Shown here: piece after piece, positions 34,492 to 43,769 of the stretch
Layout of the letters: every line of letters starts with the position of its first letter
Position numbering within the stretch: the first letter of the stretch is position 1
Origin: RH-AL1 sp965277355
GTDB taxonomy: Bacteria > Pseudomonadota > Alphaproteobacteria > Rhizobiales > Beijerinckiaceae
DNA length: 64,000 nt
Reading direction: 5' to 3'
NCBI GenBank assembly: GCA_965277355.1
Contig: CBDICN010000002.1
Coordinates: forward strand, 1,240,001 to 1,304,000
Notes under the pieces: generated by a model
Database searches by the model: none
Told to the model about the DNA's origin: nothing
Seen by the model: the letters and a program-made list of their open reading frames with translations, nothing else
Position numbers and translations under genes: made by a program

Positions 34492-36489
34492 ATGGGGAGT
34501 ACACAAGTGTTCCAGACGGCTTTTCGCGAAGCGGCTCCGATGAAGGACGAACTGGACGGGCTTGATCGCGCGATCGCGGGTGCTGAACAGGCTCTCCTCA
34601 AGACCCAGCGAGCCGATGGTCACTTTGTATTCGAACTCGAGGCCGACGTTTCGATCCCGGCCGAGTACATCATCTTCAAAAGCTATCGCGGCACGCCGAT
34701 CCGGCCCGAGCTTCAGCAGAAGTTCGCCCGCTACCTTCGCGACCACCAGACGGCGAACGGCGGGTGGCCGCTGTTCCAGGACGGCGGCTTCAACATGTCC
34801 TCGAGCGTGAAGGCCTATTTCGCGCTGAAGATGCTCGGCGAGGATCCGCAGGCGCCGCACATGGTCACCGCCCGGGCGGTAATCCTGCGGCACGGCGGCG
34901 CCGCGGAGTCGAACGTCTTCACGCGGGTGACGATGGCGCTGTTCGGCGAGGTCCCCTGGTCGGCGGTCCCGGTGATGCCGGTCGAGATCATGCACCTGCC
35001 GCGCTGGTTTCCCTTCCACATGGACAAGGTGAGCTACTGGGCTCGCACGGTGCTCGCGCCGATGATGGTCGTCAACGCGGTGCGGCCCATCGCCAAGAAC
35101 CCGCTCGACGTGCACATCCAGGAACTCTTCGTCGTGCCGCCGACCGAGGTGAAGCGCTGGCCTGCGGGCGTCGGGCAGTCTCCATTCTGGTCCGCCGTCT
35201 TCAACGGCATCGACAGAGTGCTTCGCGTCGCCGAGCCGCATTTCCCCAAGGCCTCGCGCCGCAGCGCGATGGCCAAGGCCGCCGCCTGGACGACCGAGCG
35301 CCTCAACGGCCTCGGCGGCCTCGGCGCGATCTACCCGGCGATGGCCTATTCGGTCATGATGTACGAGGTGCTCGGCTGTCAGCCCGACGACCCGAACATC
35401 GAGGTGGCGCTCCACGCCATCGAGAAGCTCGTCGTCGAACACGACGAATACGCCTATGTCCAACCTTGCGCCTCGCCGGTATGGGACACGGCGCTTGCCG
35501 CCCATGCCCTTATGGAAGCCGGTCACGACCGCGACTCCGAACACATCAAGAGAGCGCTGGACTGGCTGGTGCCGCTGCAAATCCTCGACGTGAAGGGTGA
35601 CTGGGCGGTGCGCAAGCCGGACGTGCGTTCCGGTGGCTGGGCCTTTCAATATGTCAACACGCACTACCCCGATCTCGACGATACCGCCGTGGTCGCGATG
35701 GCGATGGACCGCGCCCAGACGCGAGAGACCTCGGCCATCCCGCAACGCTACCAGGCGGCGATCGCACGGGCCCGCGAGTGGATCGAAGGGTTGCAGAGCC
35801 ACAATGGCGCCTGGGGCGCCTTCGACGCCGACAACGACCACGAGTATCTCAACAACATCCCCTTCGCCGACCACGGTGCCTTGCTCGACCCGCCGACCGC
35901 CGACGTCACCGCGCGCTGCATCTCCATGCTCGCGCAGCTCGGCGAGACGCAGGAGACGAGCCCGGCGATGAAGCGCGCCGTCGACTTCCTCGTCCGCACG
36001 CAGGAGAAGGACGGCAGCTGGTTCGGCCGCTGGGGGATGAACTACATTTACGGCACCTGGTCGGTGCTGTGCGCGCTCAACGTCGCGAAGGTCGATGTCG
36101 GCTCGCCGACGATCCGGCGCGCGATCGAGTTCCTCAAGCGCATTCAGAACCCGGACGGCGGCTGGGGCGAGGGCGCGGAGACCTACGAGCGCCAATACGA
36201 CGGCTTCCAGCAGGCGGTCAGCACGGGTTCGCAGACCGCTTGGGCGCTTATCGCGCTGATGGCGGTTGGCGAGATCGACGATCCGTGCATCGAGCGCGGT
36301 GTCCGCTATCTCGAAGCCACGCAAGGTCCCGACGGATTCTGGGACGAGAAGCGCTTCACCGCCACCGGCTTCCCGAAGGTGTTCTACCTTCGCTACCACG
36401 GCTACCCGAAATACTTCCCGCTCTGGGCCTTGGCGCGCTATCGCAACCTGAAATCGAGCAACCACCGCCAAGTGCTGGTGGGGATGTAG
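34492..36489 (+). CDS. shc: Squalene-hopene cyclase (HpnF)
   Basis: Membrane-associated class II triterpene cyclase that folds squalene into hopene/hopanol. The acid motif is present as DLDD (residues 394-397), and several QW-type repeats are visible (for example GGWGEGAETY, GSWFGRWGMNYIYGTW, GPDGFWDEKRFTATGFP). The ATG at 34492 gives 665 residues, the family norm. A shorter start at 34540 and a longer frame from 34444 are possible, as no strong ribosome binding site marks one. It follows hpnE after ~180 bases and precedes hpnG by 28. Confidence 0.96.
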   Translation: MGSTQVFQTAFREAAPMKDELDGLDRAIAGAEQALLKTQRADGHFVFELEADVSIPAEYIIFKSYRGTPIRPELQQKFARYLRDHQTANGGWPLFQDGGFNMSSSVKAYFALKMLGEDPQAPHMVTARAVILRHGGAAESNVFTRVTMALFGEVPWSAVPVMPVEIMHLPRWFPFHMDKVSYWARTVLAPMMVVNAVRPIAKNPLDVHIQELFVVPPTEVKRWPAGVGQSPFWSAVFNGIDRVLRVAEPHFPKASRRSAMAKAAAWTTERLNGLGGLGAIYPAMAYSVMMYEVLGCQPDDPNIEVALHAIEKLVVEHDEYAYVQPCASPVWDTALAAHALMEAGHDRDSEHIKRALDWLVPLQILDVKGDWAVRKPDVRSGGWAFQYVNTHYPDLDDTAVVAMAMDRAQTRETSAIPQRYQAAIARAREWIEGLQSHNGAWGAFDADNDHEYLNNIPFADHGALLDPPTADVTARCISMLAQLGETQETSPAMKRAVDFLVRTQEKDGSWFGRWGMNYIYGTWSVLCALNVAKVDVGSPTIRRAIEFLKRIQNPDGGWGEGAETYERQYDGFQQAVSTGSQTAWALIALMAVGEIDDPCIERGVRYLEATQGPDGFWDEKRFTATGFPKVFYLRYHGYPKYFPLWALARYRNLKSSNHRQVLVGM

Positions 36490-36517
36490 CGGGCGCGGGT
36501 CGGTCTCGCGCGCCACG

Positions 36518-37204
36518 ATGGTCGACACCTCCCTTCTCATCGTCTGCGGCCTCAAGGCAGAGGCCGACATCGCCATCGGCGCGGACGGGAGCGATCCTAG
36601 GGTGACATTGCTGGCCGGGGGCGGCGACGCGCAGCAGCTCGAGCGCAGGCTCGGGCGTCTTGCGCCGCGCGCCAGTGCCGTACTCAGCTTCGGCGTCGCC
36701 GGAGGATTGGCGCCCGACCTCGTTGCCGGCAACCTTCTTGTCGCCGACGCGCTCGCAACTCCGGACGGCCGAGTCATCCCAACGGACGCCGACTGGGCGG
36801 CGGCGCTGGCAACGCGCCTTGGCGCTCAACGCGCCATCTTCGCCGCCGTCGATGCGCCGCTCGCCGACATCGCCGGCAAGGCCAAACTTCACCGCTCGAC
36901 GGGCGCTGCCACGGTCGACATGGAAACCCACATCGCCGCGCGGGCGGCGGTTGCCCATGGCCTCCGGCTCGCGGCGATCCGCGTCGTCACCGATGCGGCG
37001 AGCCGGTCGTTGCCGCATGTCGCCACGGTGGGCATGCGGTCGGACGGCAAGGTCGACGGCGCGGCCATCGCCCGATCGCTGCTGCGCGACCCGCGTCAGA
37101 TCCCGGCGCTGATCCGCACCGGGCTCGACGCGCGGAAAGCGTTCGCAGCCCTACTCCGCTGCCGTGAGACGCTCGGCCCGGGCTTCGCGCTCTTCGATCT
37201 CTGA
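36518..37204 (+). CDS. hpnG: Hopanoid-associated phosphorylase HpnG
   Basis: Nucleoside phosphorylase-family protein that removes adenine from adenosylhopane to give the ribosylhopane intermediate of bacteriohopanetetrol synthesis. Features include LIVCGLKAEADIA at the N-terminus, SFGVAGGLAPDL, and VDMETHIAARAA with the purine-site Met-Glu pair. Length is 228 residues. Its last 54 bases overlap the end of hpnH, which is transcribed in the opposite direction. Confidence 0.92.
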   Translation: MVDTSLLIVCGLKAEADIAIGADGSDPRVTLLAGGGDAQQLERRLGRLAPRASAVLSFGVAGGLAPDLVAGNLLVADALATPDGRVIPTDADWAAALATRLGAQRAIFAAVDAPLADIAGKAKLHRSTGAATVDMETHIAARAAVAHGLRLAAIRVVTDAASRSLPHVATVGMRSDGKVDGAAIARSLLRDPRQIPALIRTGLDARKAFAALLRCRETLGPGFALFDL

Positions 37205-38299
37205 GAGCCGAGCCTGCACGTGGCGGCTGAACACGAACTCGGCCGGGCGCTGGTTGGCGAGCGGAATCTCAGGTGCCATCGGACCCGTGGTGCGAATGCC
37301 TTTCCCGGCGAGGCCGAACAGCTTCCACGGCTTGCGGAAAGAATCGGTGACGGCGGACGCTTCGAACCCGGAATGAACCATGCAGTCGGCGCACTTCTCG
37401 TAATTGCCGGTGCCGTAATGGTCCCAATTCGTGTCTTCCATCAGCTCCTTGAAGGTCTTGGCGTAGCCTTCGCCGAGCAGGTAGCAGGGCTTCTGCCAGC
37501 CGAACACCGTGCGCGTCGGGTTGCCCCAGGGCGTGCAGTGATAGTTCTGGTTGCCGGCGAGGAAGTCCATGTACAGGATCGACTGGTAGAATGGCCACGC
37601 CCTGCCGCCCTTGCCCTTGGCGAGGATGGAGCGGAACAATTCCTTCGTCTTGGTCCGGTTGAGGAAATGCTGCTGGTCGGGCGCGCGCTCGTAGGCGTAG
37701 CCCGGCGCCACGGTGATGCCCTCGATGCCCCACGTCTTGGCCTCGTCGAGGAAGCGGGCGACGTTTTCGGGATCGGCGTCGTTGAACAAGGTGCAGTTGA
37801 TGGTCACCCGGAAGCCCATCTCCTTGGCCTTCCTCAAGGCGGCGAGCGCCTTGTCGTAGACGCCCTGCTGACACACGGACTTGTCGTGCATCGCCTTGTT
37901 GCCGTCGAGGTGGACCGACCAGTTAAAGTACTTGTTGGGCCTGTATTTCGGCAGGTGCTTTTCAAGCAGCAGCGCGTTGGTGCAAACGGTGACCCATTTC
38001 TTCTTGGCGATGGCGCCCTCGACCATCTGCGGCAGCTCCTTGTGCAGGAGCGGCTCGCCGCCGGCGATCACCACGACGGGAGCGCCGCATTCGTCCATCG
38101 CGTGCAGGGCGTCGGCGAGCGGCAGGCGCTCGTTGAGGATCTTGTCGGGATAGTCGATCTTGCCGCAGCCGGCGCAGGCGAGATTGCAGCGAAACAACGG
38201 CTCGAGCATCAGCACCAGAGGATAGCGCTTCGTGCCGGAAAACTCCTTGCGCGCGACGTAGGCACCGACGCTCGCCATCTGAAGAAGCGGAATACCCAA
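37151..38299 (-). CDS. hpnH: Adenosylhopane synthase HpnH (radical SAM)
   Basis: Radical SAM enzyme that adds the adenosyl group to diploptene, the first side-chain step of extended hopanoids. The [4Fe-4S] motif CNLACAGC (Cys38, Cys42, Cys45) and the SAM-binding GGEP motif (IAGGEPLLHKEL) are clear. A C-terminal cysteine cluster (CADCMVHSG) may bind more metal. The TTG start at 38299 begins MGIPLLQ, aligning with homologues that begin MAIPF.Q, and has GAGG about 9 bases upstream. Its 3' end overlaps hpnG tail to tail. Confidence 0.95.
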   Translation of the reverse strand: MGIPLLQMASVGAYVARKEFSGTKRYPLVLMLEPLFRCNLACAGCGKIDYPDKILNERLPLADALHAMDECGAPVVVIAGGEPLLHKELPQMVEGAIAKKKWVTVCTNALLLEKHLPKYRPNKYFNWSVHLDGNKAMHDKSVCQQGVYDKALAALRKAKEMGFRVTINCTLFNDADPENVARFLDEAKTWGIEGITVAPGYAYERAPDQQHFLNRTKTKELFRSILAKGKGGRAWPFYQSILYMDFLAGNQNYHCTPWGNPTRTVFGWQKPCYLLGEGYAKTFKELMEDTNWDHYGTGNYEKCADCMVHSGFEASAVTDSFRKPWKLFGLAGKGIRTTGPMAPEIPLANQRPAEFVFSRHVQARLSEIEEREARAERLTAAE

Positions 38300-38616
38300 A
38301 TGACTTTACCTCGTTGCTGCGAGACCAGCCCGGAGCTTGCTCCGGCTAAGCGGTCGATGGTTACGCTCTAGTGGGCCCGAGTGCCGGCCGCACCCCCTAG
38401 TTCTACTACTACAAAGATCTCAAGCTTCGGCTCGGCTCTCGATTTTTGCTTGCCGGTCCCGGCGAGGAATGACATTGACAACGCAAAAATACAAGACTGC
38501 GGCGAGGATGCTCCGTCCTAGGCCTTCGAGCCGCCGCACCCAGGCCACAGCGATCGTTTTCTGGTTGCTGGCCGCAAGGCGCCCGCTCTCTCCCACCGCA
38601 ACGGTGCACGCAGGAC
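38300..38616. other. Divergent intergenic region between hpnH and hpnN
   Basis: About 317 bases holding the promoters of both hpnH and hpnN. It contains a compact hairpin (CCGGAGC-TT-GCTCCGG, 38330-38345), which would sit about 30 bases upstream of the hpnH start codon, and a patch of AT-rich sequence near 38440-38500. No gene is seen. Confidence 0.5.
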
Positions 38617-41295
38617 ATGACGACTTCGAAACAGGCCGCCGAACACGACATTCCGGCCGAGCCGATCTCCCATGGACCGATCACGAGGACGGTGGTCGCC
38701 GTGGTGATGGCTTGCGCCCGGTGGCGGTGGCTCGTTCTCGTCGTGGCCGTCGCGCTGACGGTCGTGAGCGGCTGGTACGTCGCAGGGCGCTTCATGGACC
38801 CGAACGATTCGGCGATCAATACCAACACCGACGATTTCATCGCGGCTTCGGTGCCGTGGCGGCAGGACGAGATCGCCTACAGCAAAGCGTTCCCCGATCA
38901 GGACAACCAGATCATCGTCGTCGTCGACGGCAAGACGCCCGAGATCGCCGACCAGTCCGTGAACGCGCTCTATCGCCGGCTCCTCAACCAGCCGAAGCTT
39001 TTCAAGGAGGTCGTGCGGCCGGATGGCGGTCCTTTCTTCGCCAAGAACGGCCTCCTGTTCCTCTCGAAGGAGGACGTTAAGAAGACCGTCGGCGGCCTGC
39101 AGCGGGCGCAGCCGGTGCTGGCCATCATCGCGTCCGATCCGTCGCTGCGCGGCGTCTTCGACGCCTTCTCCTATATCCCCAAGGGCGTCGCCAACCACCA
39201 GGGCAGCTTCGACCAGTTCAAGAAGCCCATCCAATCGATGAACACGGCGCTCGAGAACGTGCTCGCCGACAAGCCGGCCTTCTTCTCTTGGCAGAACCTG
39301 CTGTCGAACGGCGAGCAGCCCGGCGGCCGCCAACTCCGTAAGTTCATCCAGATCACTCCGATCCTCGATTTCTCGGACATCCAGCCGGGCGCGAAGGCGA
39401 GCGACTTCATCCGCCAGCAGGCGCGCGACCTCAAGCTCGATGCCGCGCACGGCGCAACGGTGCGCATGACCGGCCAGGTCCCGATCTCCGATGCCGAGTT
39501 CTCGACCGTCCTCGACGGGTTCGGGCTCAACGGCCTCATCATGATCGCCGCCGTGATCATGATCGTCTGGGCGGCGGTGCGGTCGTTCAAGCTCGTCGGC
39601 GCGATCTTCTTGACCGTGCTCGTGGGGCTCGTCGTCACCTTCGGGGTCGGGCTTCTGCTCGTCCACCAGCTCAACGTGCTGTCGATCGCCTTCGCCGTTC
39701 TGTTCGTCGGCATCGGCGTCGACTTCGGCATCCAGTTCACCGTGCGCTTCAAGGCGGAGCTCTACGACCATTCCGCCTTCATGGACGCCCTGCACATCGG
39801 CGCGGCCAAGGTCGGCCGGCCGCTCGCCCTCGCAGCCTTCGCGACGATGGCCGGCTTCTTCGCCTTCCTACCGACCGCCTATCGCGGCGTCGCCGACCTC
39901 GGCGAGATCGCCGGCACCGGCATGTTGATCGCCTTCACCTGCGCGATCACGGTGCTGCCGGCGCTGCTCGCCCTCATCCGGCCGCCGTCCGAGCGCGAGC
40001 CGGTCGGCTACAAGTTCCTGGCGCCGGTCGACGACTTCATCGAGCGGCATCGCTACGTCATCGTGATCGGAACCCTGGCGGTGGCGCTCGCGGGCAGCCC
40101 GCTGCTCCGTGACCTGCGCTTCGACTTCAACCCGCTGAACCTCGACAACCAGAACAGCGAGGCGATCTCGACCCTCATCAGCCTGATGAAGGATCCCGAG
40201 ACCGACACGCAGACGATCAGCGTGCTCGAGCCGAACCTCACGACGGCGGACTTCATGGCGGACAAGCTGCGTCAGCAGCCCGACGTCGCGCGCGTGACCA
40301 CGCTGTCGAGCCTGGTCCCGACCGACCAGGACGAGAAGCTGACGATGATCGCGCAGGTGAAGCGGTCGGTCGGCCCCGCGCTGAACCCGGCCGCGCCGCT
40401 CGACCCGCCGAGCGACGAGGACGTGGTGGGCTCGATCAAGAAGGCCGCCGGCATCTTCACGTCTGTTGCCGGCGACGGGAAGAGCGAGGGCGCGGCCGCC
40501 GCGCGCCACTTCGGCGATCTCGCCAACAAGCTCGCCGACGCCTCGCCGCAGACGCGGCAGCGCGCGGCCGATACGCTGCTGCCGCCCCTGAAGACGACGA
40601 TCGCGACACTGCGCGACTCGCTCGAAGCCTCGAAGGTGGCGATCGACTCGATCCCGCAGAGCCTGAAGAACCTCTATATTTCGAGGGCCACCGGACAGGC
40701 GCGCGTCGAGGCCGCCCCGAAAGGCGATCCCAACGACAACGAGAACATGATCAAGTTCGCGCAGGAAATCGAGTCCGTCGCCCCGCACGCAACCGGGCAG
40801 CCGGTGTCGATCCAGGAAGCCGGCAAGACGGTGAAGGCCTCCTTCCTCGAAGCCGGGGCGATCGCCATTGCGGCGATCTTCGTGATCCTCTTGATCGTGC
40901 TGCGACGCGTCGGCGACGTGCTGATGACCCTCGTTCCGCTGCTGCTCGCCGGTCTCGTCACGCTCGAGATCACCGTGCTCATCAAGATGCCGCTGAATTT
41001 CGCCAACATCATCGCGTTGCCGCTCCTGCTGGGGCTCGGCGTCGCCTTCAAGATCTACTTCGTGATGGCGTGGCGTGCCGGGACCAAGAAGCTCTTGTCA
41101 TCCAGCCTGACGCGGGCGGTGTTCTGGAGCGCATTGACGACGGCCACCGCCTTCGGCAGCCTGTGGGCGTCCAAGCACCCCGGCACGTCGAGCATGGGCA
41201 AGCTGATGGCGCTGTCCCTTGTGTGCACGCTCGCCGCCGCTATCCTGTTCCAGCCGGCGCTGATGGGTCCGCCGCGCAAGACCGAGGTTCGCTAG
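38617..41295 (+). CDS. hpnN: Hopanoid transporter HpnN (RND/MMPL family)
   Basis: Inner-membrane RND transporter that moves hopanoids to the outer membrane. The 892-residue protein has the expected layout: TM1 near 38-55 (WRWLVLVVAVALTVVSGWY), a large periplasmic domain, TM2-6 near 305-450 with the conserved VLFVGIGVDFGIQFTVRFK, a second periplasmic domain, and TM8-12 near 745-880 ending PGTSSMGKLMALSLVCTLAAAILFQP. The stop codon TAG is shared with the left end of an IS630-family insertion, yet the protein appears full length. Confidence 0.94.
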   Translation: MTTSKQAAEHDIPAEPISHGPITRTVVAVVMACARWRWLVLVVAVALTVVSGWYVAGRFMDPNDSAINTNTDDFIAASVPWRQDEIAYSKAFPDQDNQIIVVVDGKTPEIADQSVNALYRRLLNQPKLFKEVVRPDGGPFFAKNGLLFLSKEDVKKTVGGLQRAQPVLAIIASDPSLRGVFDAFSYIPKGVANHQGSFDQFKKPIQSMNTALENVLADKPAFFSWQNLLSNGEQPGGRQLRKFIQITPILDFSDIQPGAKASDFIRQQARDLKLDAAHGATVRMTGQVPISDAEFSTVLDGFGLNGLIMIAAVIMIVWAAVRSFKLVGAIFLTVLVGLVVTFGVGLLLVHQLNVLSIAFAVLFVGIGVDFGIQFTVRFKAELYDHSAFMDALHIGAAKVGRPLALAAFATMAGFFAFLPTAYRGVADLGEIAGTGMLIAFTCAITVLPALLALIRPPSEREPVGYKFLAPVDDFIERHRYVIVIGTLAVALAGSPLLRDLRFDFNPLNLDNQNSEAISTLISLMKDPETDTQTISVLEPNLTTADFMADKLRQQPDVARVTTLSSLVPTDQDEKLTMIAQVKRSVGPALNPAAPLDPPSDEDVVGSIKKAAGIFTSVAGDGKSEGAAAARHFGDLANKLADASPQTRQRAADTLLPPLKTTIATLRDSLEASKVAIDSIPQSLKNLYISRATGQARVEAAPKGDPNDNENMIKFAQEIESVAPHATGQPVSIQEAGKTVKASFLEAGAIAIAAIFVILLIVLRRVGDVLMTLVPLLLAGLVTLEITVLIKMPLNFANIIALPLLLGLGVAFKIYFVMAWRAGTKKLLSSSLTRAVFWSALTTATAFGSLWASKHPGTSSMGKLMALSLVCTLAAAILFQPALMGPPRKTEVR

Positions 41296-42442
41296 TGGAT
41301 AACGTCATTCGATAGAGTCCGTCGTGGGATTCCCGTTGGGCCGCGGTCGTGCGAGTCTTCGGGATGCGCACAGGGATCAGGATCGAAGTCACCATTGCCG
41401 ACGAAGCCCGCATGAAGGCGATCGTCGCCGATCGCGGCAGCCCGCAGAACCATGTCTGGCGCTGCCGCATCGTGCTGCTGACCGCCGCCGGGCTCGGCAC
41501 CAACGCGATCATGCGCGAGGCGAACGTCGCCAAGACCGCGGTGTGGCGCTGGCAGGAGCGTTTCATGCGGGAGGGCGTCGCCGGCCTCTTGCGCGACAAG
41601 ACGCGGCCGCCCGGCAAGCCGCCGCTGCCGAGGGAGGTCGTCGACAAGGTCGTCGCCCTGACGCAGTCCGAGCCGCCCGGCGAGACGACGCATTGGACCG
41701 CGCCCGCCATGGCCGAAGCCATGGGCATCAGCGTTTCCTCGGTTCAGCGTATCTGGAAGGCGCATGGGCTGGCGCCGCATCGCGTCCGCCGCTTCAAGCT
41801 GTCCAACGATCCCCTGTTCGCCGCCAAGCTGCGCGACGTCGTCGGCCTTTACGTCGATCCTCCGGCGCACGCCATCGTGTTGTCGCTCGACGAGAAGAGC
41901 CAGATCCAGGCGCTCGACCGCACCCAACCCGGCCTGCCGATGAAGAAGGGCCGGCTCGGCACCATGACCCATGACTACAAGCGCCACGGTACGACGACGC
42001 TGTTCGCCGCCCTCGACGTGCTCGAGGGAAAGGTCATCGGGCGCTGCATGCAGCGTCACCGGCATCAGGAGTTCGTCCGCTTCCTCAACGCCATCGAGGC
42101 CGAGGTGCCGGCCGGAAAGACGGTCGAGGTCATCCTCGACAACTATGCCGTCCACAAGCACCCGAAGGTTCTCGCCTGGCTCGGCCGCCACCCGCGCTTC
42201 ACCTTCCACTTCACGCCGAAATCGGCTTCCTGGCTGAACGCCGTCGAGGGCTTCTTCGCCAAGCTCACGCGGCGACGGCTCAAGCGCGGCGTCTTCCGTT
42301 CGATCGTCGATCTTCAAGCCGCCATCAACCGCTTCCTCGCCGAGACCAACGAGGCCCCGAAACCCTTCCATTGGAAAGCCGATCCGGACAAAATCATCGC
42401 CGCCGTCAAACGCGGGCACCAAGTGTTGGAATCTATCCACTA
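41293..42442. mobile_element. IS630-family insertion sequence
   Basis: The element runs from G41295 to C42440 with a duplicated target TA at 41293-41294 and 42441-42442. Terminal inverted repeats begin GTGGATA on the left and match the reverse complement of TATCCAC on the right. Both flanks read C-TA-G, so the original target was CTAG. One intact transposase gene fills the element. TA duplication is the hallmark of the IS630/Tc1-mariner group. Confidence 0.9.
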
Positions 42443-42443
42443 G
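41364..42443 (+). CDS. IS630 family transposase
   Basis: Intact DDE transposase. The N-terminal helix-turn-helix region (IMREANVAKTAVWRWQERFMREGVAGLLRDKTRPPG) and a second one (MAEAMGISVSSVQRIWKAHGLAPHR) precede the catalytic core. Catalytic acids are in LSLDEKSQ (Asp), ILDNYAVHKH (Asp) and SWLNAVEGFF (Glu), at about 176, 259 and 295. The start is set at the ATG that begins MRTGI, as in relatives; a GTG at 41349 is in frame. The TAG stop is formed by the duplicated TA plus the flanking G, so the host DNA supplies the end of the gene. Confidence 0.93.
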   Translation: MRTGIRIEVTIADEARMKAIVADRGSPQNHVWRCRIVLLTAAGLGTNAIMREANVAKTAVWRWQERFMREGVAGLLRDKTRPPGKPPLPREVVDKVVALTQSEPPGETTHWTAPAMAEAMGISVSSVQRIWKAHGLAPHRVRRFKLSNDPLFAAKLRDVVGLYVDPPAHAIVLSLDEKSQIQALDRTQPGLPMKKGRLGTMTHDYKRHGTTTLFAALDVLEGKVIGRCMQRHRHQEFVRFLNAIEAEVPAGKTVEVILDNYAVHKHPKVLAWLGRHPRFTFHFTPKSASWLNAVEGFFAKLTRRRLKRGVFRSIVDLQAAINRFLAETNEAPKPFHWKADPDKIIAAVKRGHQVLESIH

Positions 42444-42464
42444 CCTCGACTGTATGAGCGCCAT

Positions 42465-43655
42465 CTAGCGCGACGCGGGCGCATCGGCGAGTCTGACGCC
42501 CAGCTTGGCAAGCGCGTCGCGGATCATCGGGGCGCGGGTCTGGTTGGCGTAGGCGGTCGGGTGGCCGTCGCCGGGTATCGAGGCGTAGATGCCCTCCGCC
42601 GGACGGTCCGCGAGCGTCATGTCGACGGCCTCGACCCCTTGCGCCTGGAGATCGCGGAGGATCGTCGCGTCGTCGTAGCCGGTCCCGTCGAGATAATGCG
42701 GGTCGGGGGAATGGAGGTAGGGCACCAGCGTCTCGACGCCGTAGCGATCGCGCGCGACCTTCACCGCCTCGGCGGTGATGCGGATGTAGAGCGTGATGTC
42801 GTCATGGGTGAGCCGCGATCGCAGCGGCCGCAGAAACACGCGGTAGGCGGCGCAATTGGCGATCCATTCGTGGACGACGCCGGCAAAACCGTTGTAGCAG
42901 CCGCCGACGAAGGTGACCTTGTCGTCGACGAGCGCGTAGCGTGGCGCATACGTCGTCCACGGTTCCTTGCAGGCGGTGCGCGCGGCGTGGAACGGCACGG
43001 TGAGGAAGACAAACCCCGCCGGCTTTTCACCGATGACATCCCTCTTGTAGCCCGTCTGAACGGCGCGCAGAAATTGCTGCGGCCCATATCCCGTGACGCC
43101 AAGGTTGACCGTGTTCTGCCGCCCGCCGAACAGGTCGGCGAATTGCCGCGGCATGGTCGCGGCGTCGTCGATCCCATCGCCAAAGGTGAAGCTGCCGCCG
43201 AAGAAGACCAACGCGGACCCCTGCCCCGCCGTCCTGGTGACGCGATCCCCGTGATCATCGATCGTGTAGCGGGCCTTGTAGGCGAGCGCGCCCGTCCTCG
43301 GGTCGAGGCGCTGGGCCTCGATCACGCCGGGACGAGCGATCGCCCAGCCTTCCGTCCGGTCGTATTTGGCCCAGCCGGACGTGATGGTCAGCGGATTCTT
43401 GGGCTCGAGCGCGTCGGCGCCGAGTTCCACGGCGAAAAGGCCGAAGCCGAAGGCGGCCACCACGACGAAGCCATCGCGCAGGCGGCCCGACGCGAGATGG
43501 GCGGCGACGGCCAGAAGCAGGAAGACAAGCGCGAACGTCCAGGTGCGGAACGCGAGGATCGCGTGGTGCGTCTCGACGAAGACGATGGCCGCCAAGACGA
43601 CGACGAGCGCGACGATGCTCACCGTGCGCCCGCGTCGCCGTGTGCCTGCCTGCAT
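42465..43655 (-). CDS. Membrane-anchored SGNH-like hydrolase
   Basis: A 396-residue protein. Three hydrophobic helices lie in the first ~80 residues (IVALVVVLAAIVFV, TFALVFLLLAVAAHL, GFVVVAAFGFGLFAVEL), followed by a soluble domain. Within it, FFGGSFTFGDGIDD resembles the SGNH block I and GDGHPTAYAN resembles block V, the Asp-x-His pair. Such proteins often act as esterases or O-acyl-modifying enzymes at the envelope, but the substrate is unknown. The ATG at 43655 has GGAGG about 10 bases upstream. The same frame is open to 45344 antisense to matB; that extension is not coding. Confidence 0.72.
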   Translation of the reverse strand: MQAGTRRRGRTVSIVALVVVLAAIVFVETHHAILAFRTWTFALVFLLLAVAAHLASGRLRDGFVVVAAFGFGLFAVELGADALEPKNPLTITSGWAKYDRTEGWAIARPGVIEAQRLDPRTGALAYKARYTIDDHGDRVTRTAGQGSALVFFGGSFTFGDGIDDAATMPRQFADLFGGRQNTVNLGVTGYGPQQFLRAVQTGYKRDVIGEKPAGFVFLTVPFHAARTACKEPWTTYAPRYALVDDKVTFVGGCYNGFAGVVHEWIANCAAYRVFLRPLRSRLTHDDITLYIRITAEAVKVARDRYGVETLVPYLHSPDPHYLDGTGYDDATILRDLQAQGVEAVDMTLADRPAEGIYASIPGDGHPTAYANQTRAPMIRDALAKLGVRLADAPASR

Positions 43656-43769
43656 GGATTTCGGTCCTCCCGGCGCGCGAGGCGGTGTAGGGCAGCGGGC
43701 CGACCGGCGCAATCGACCGATGGAGTCCCTCGACAGCCGAAATTCGACGCGCTTTAAGAACGAACCCCA

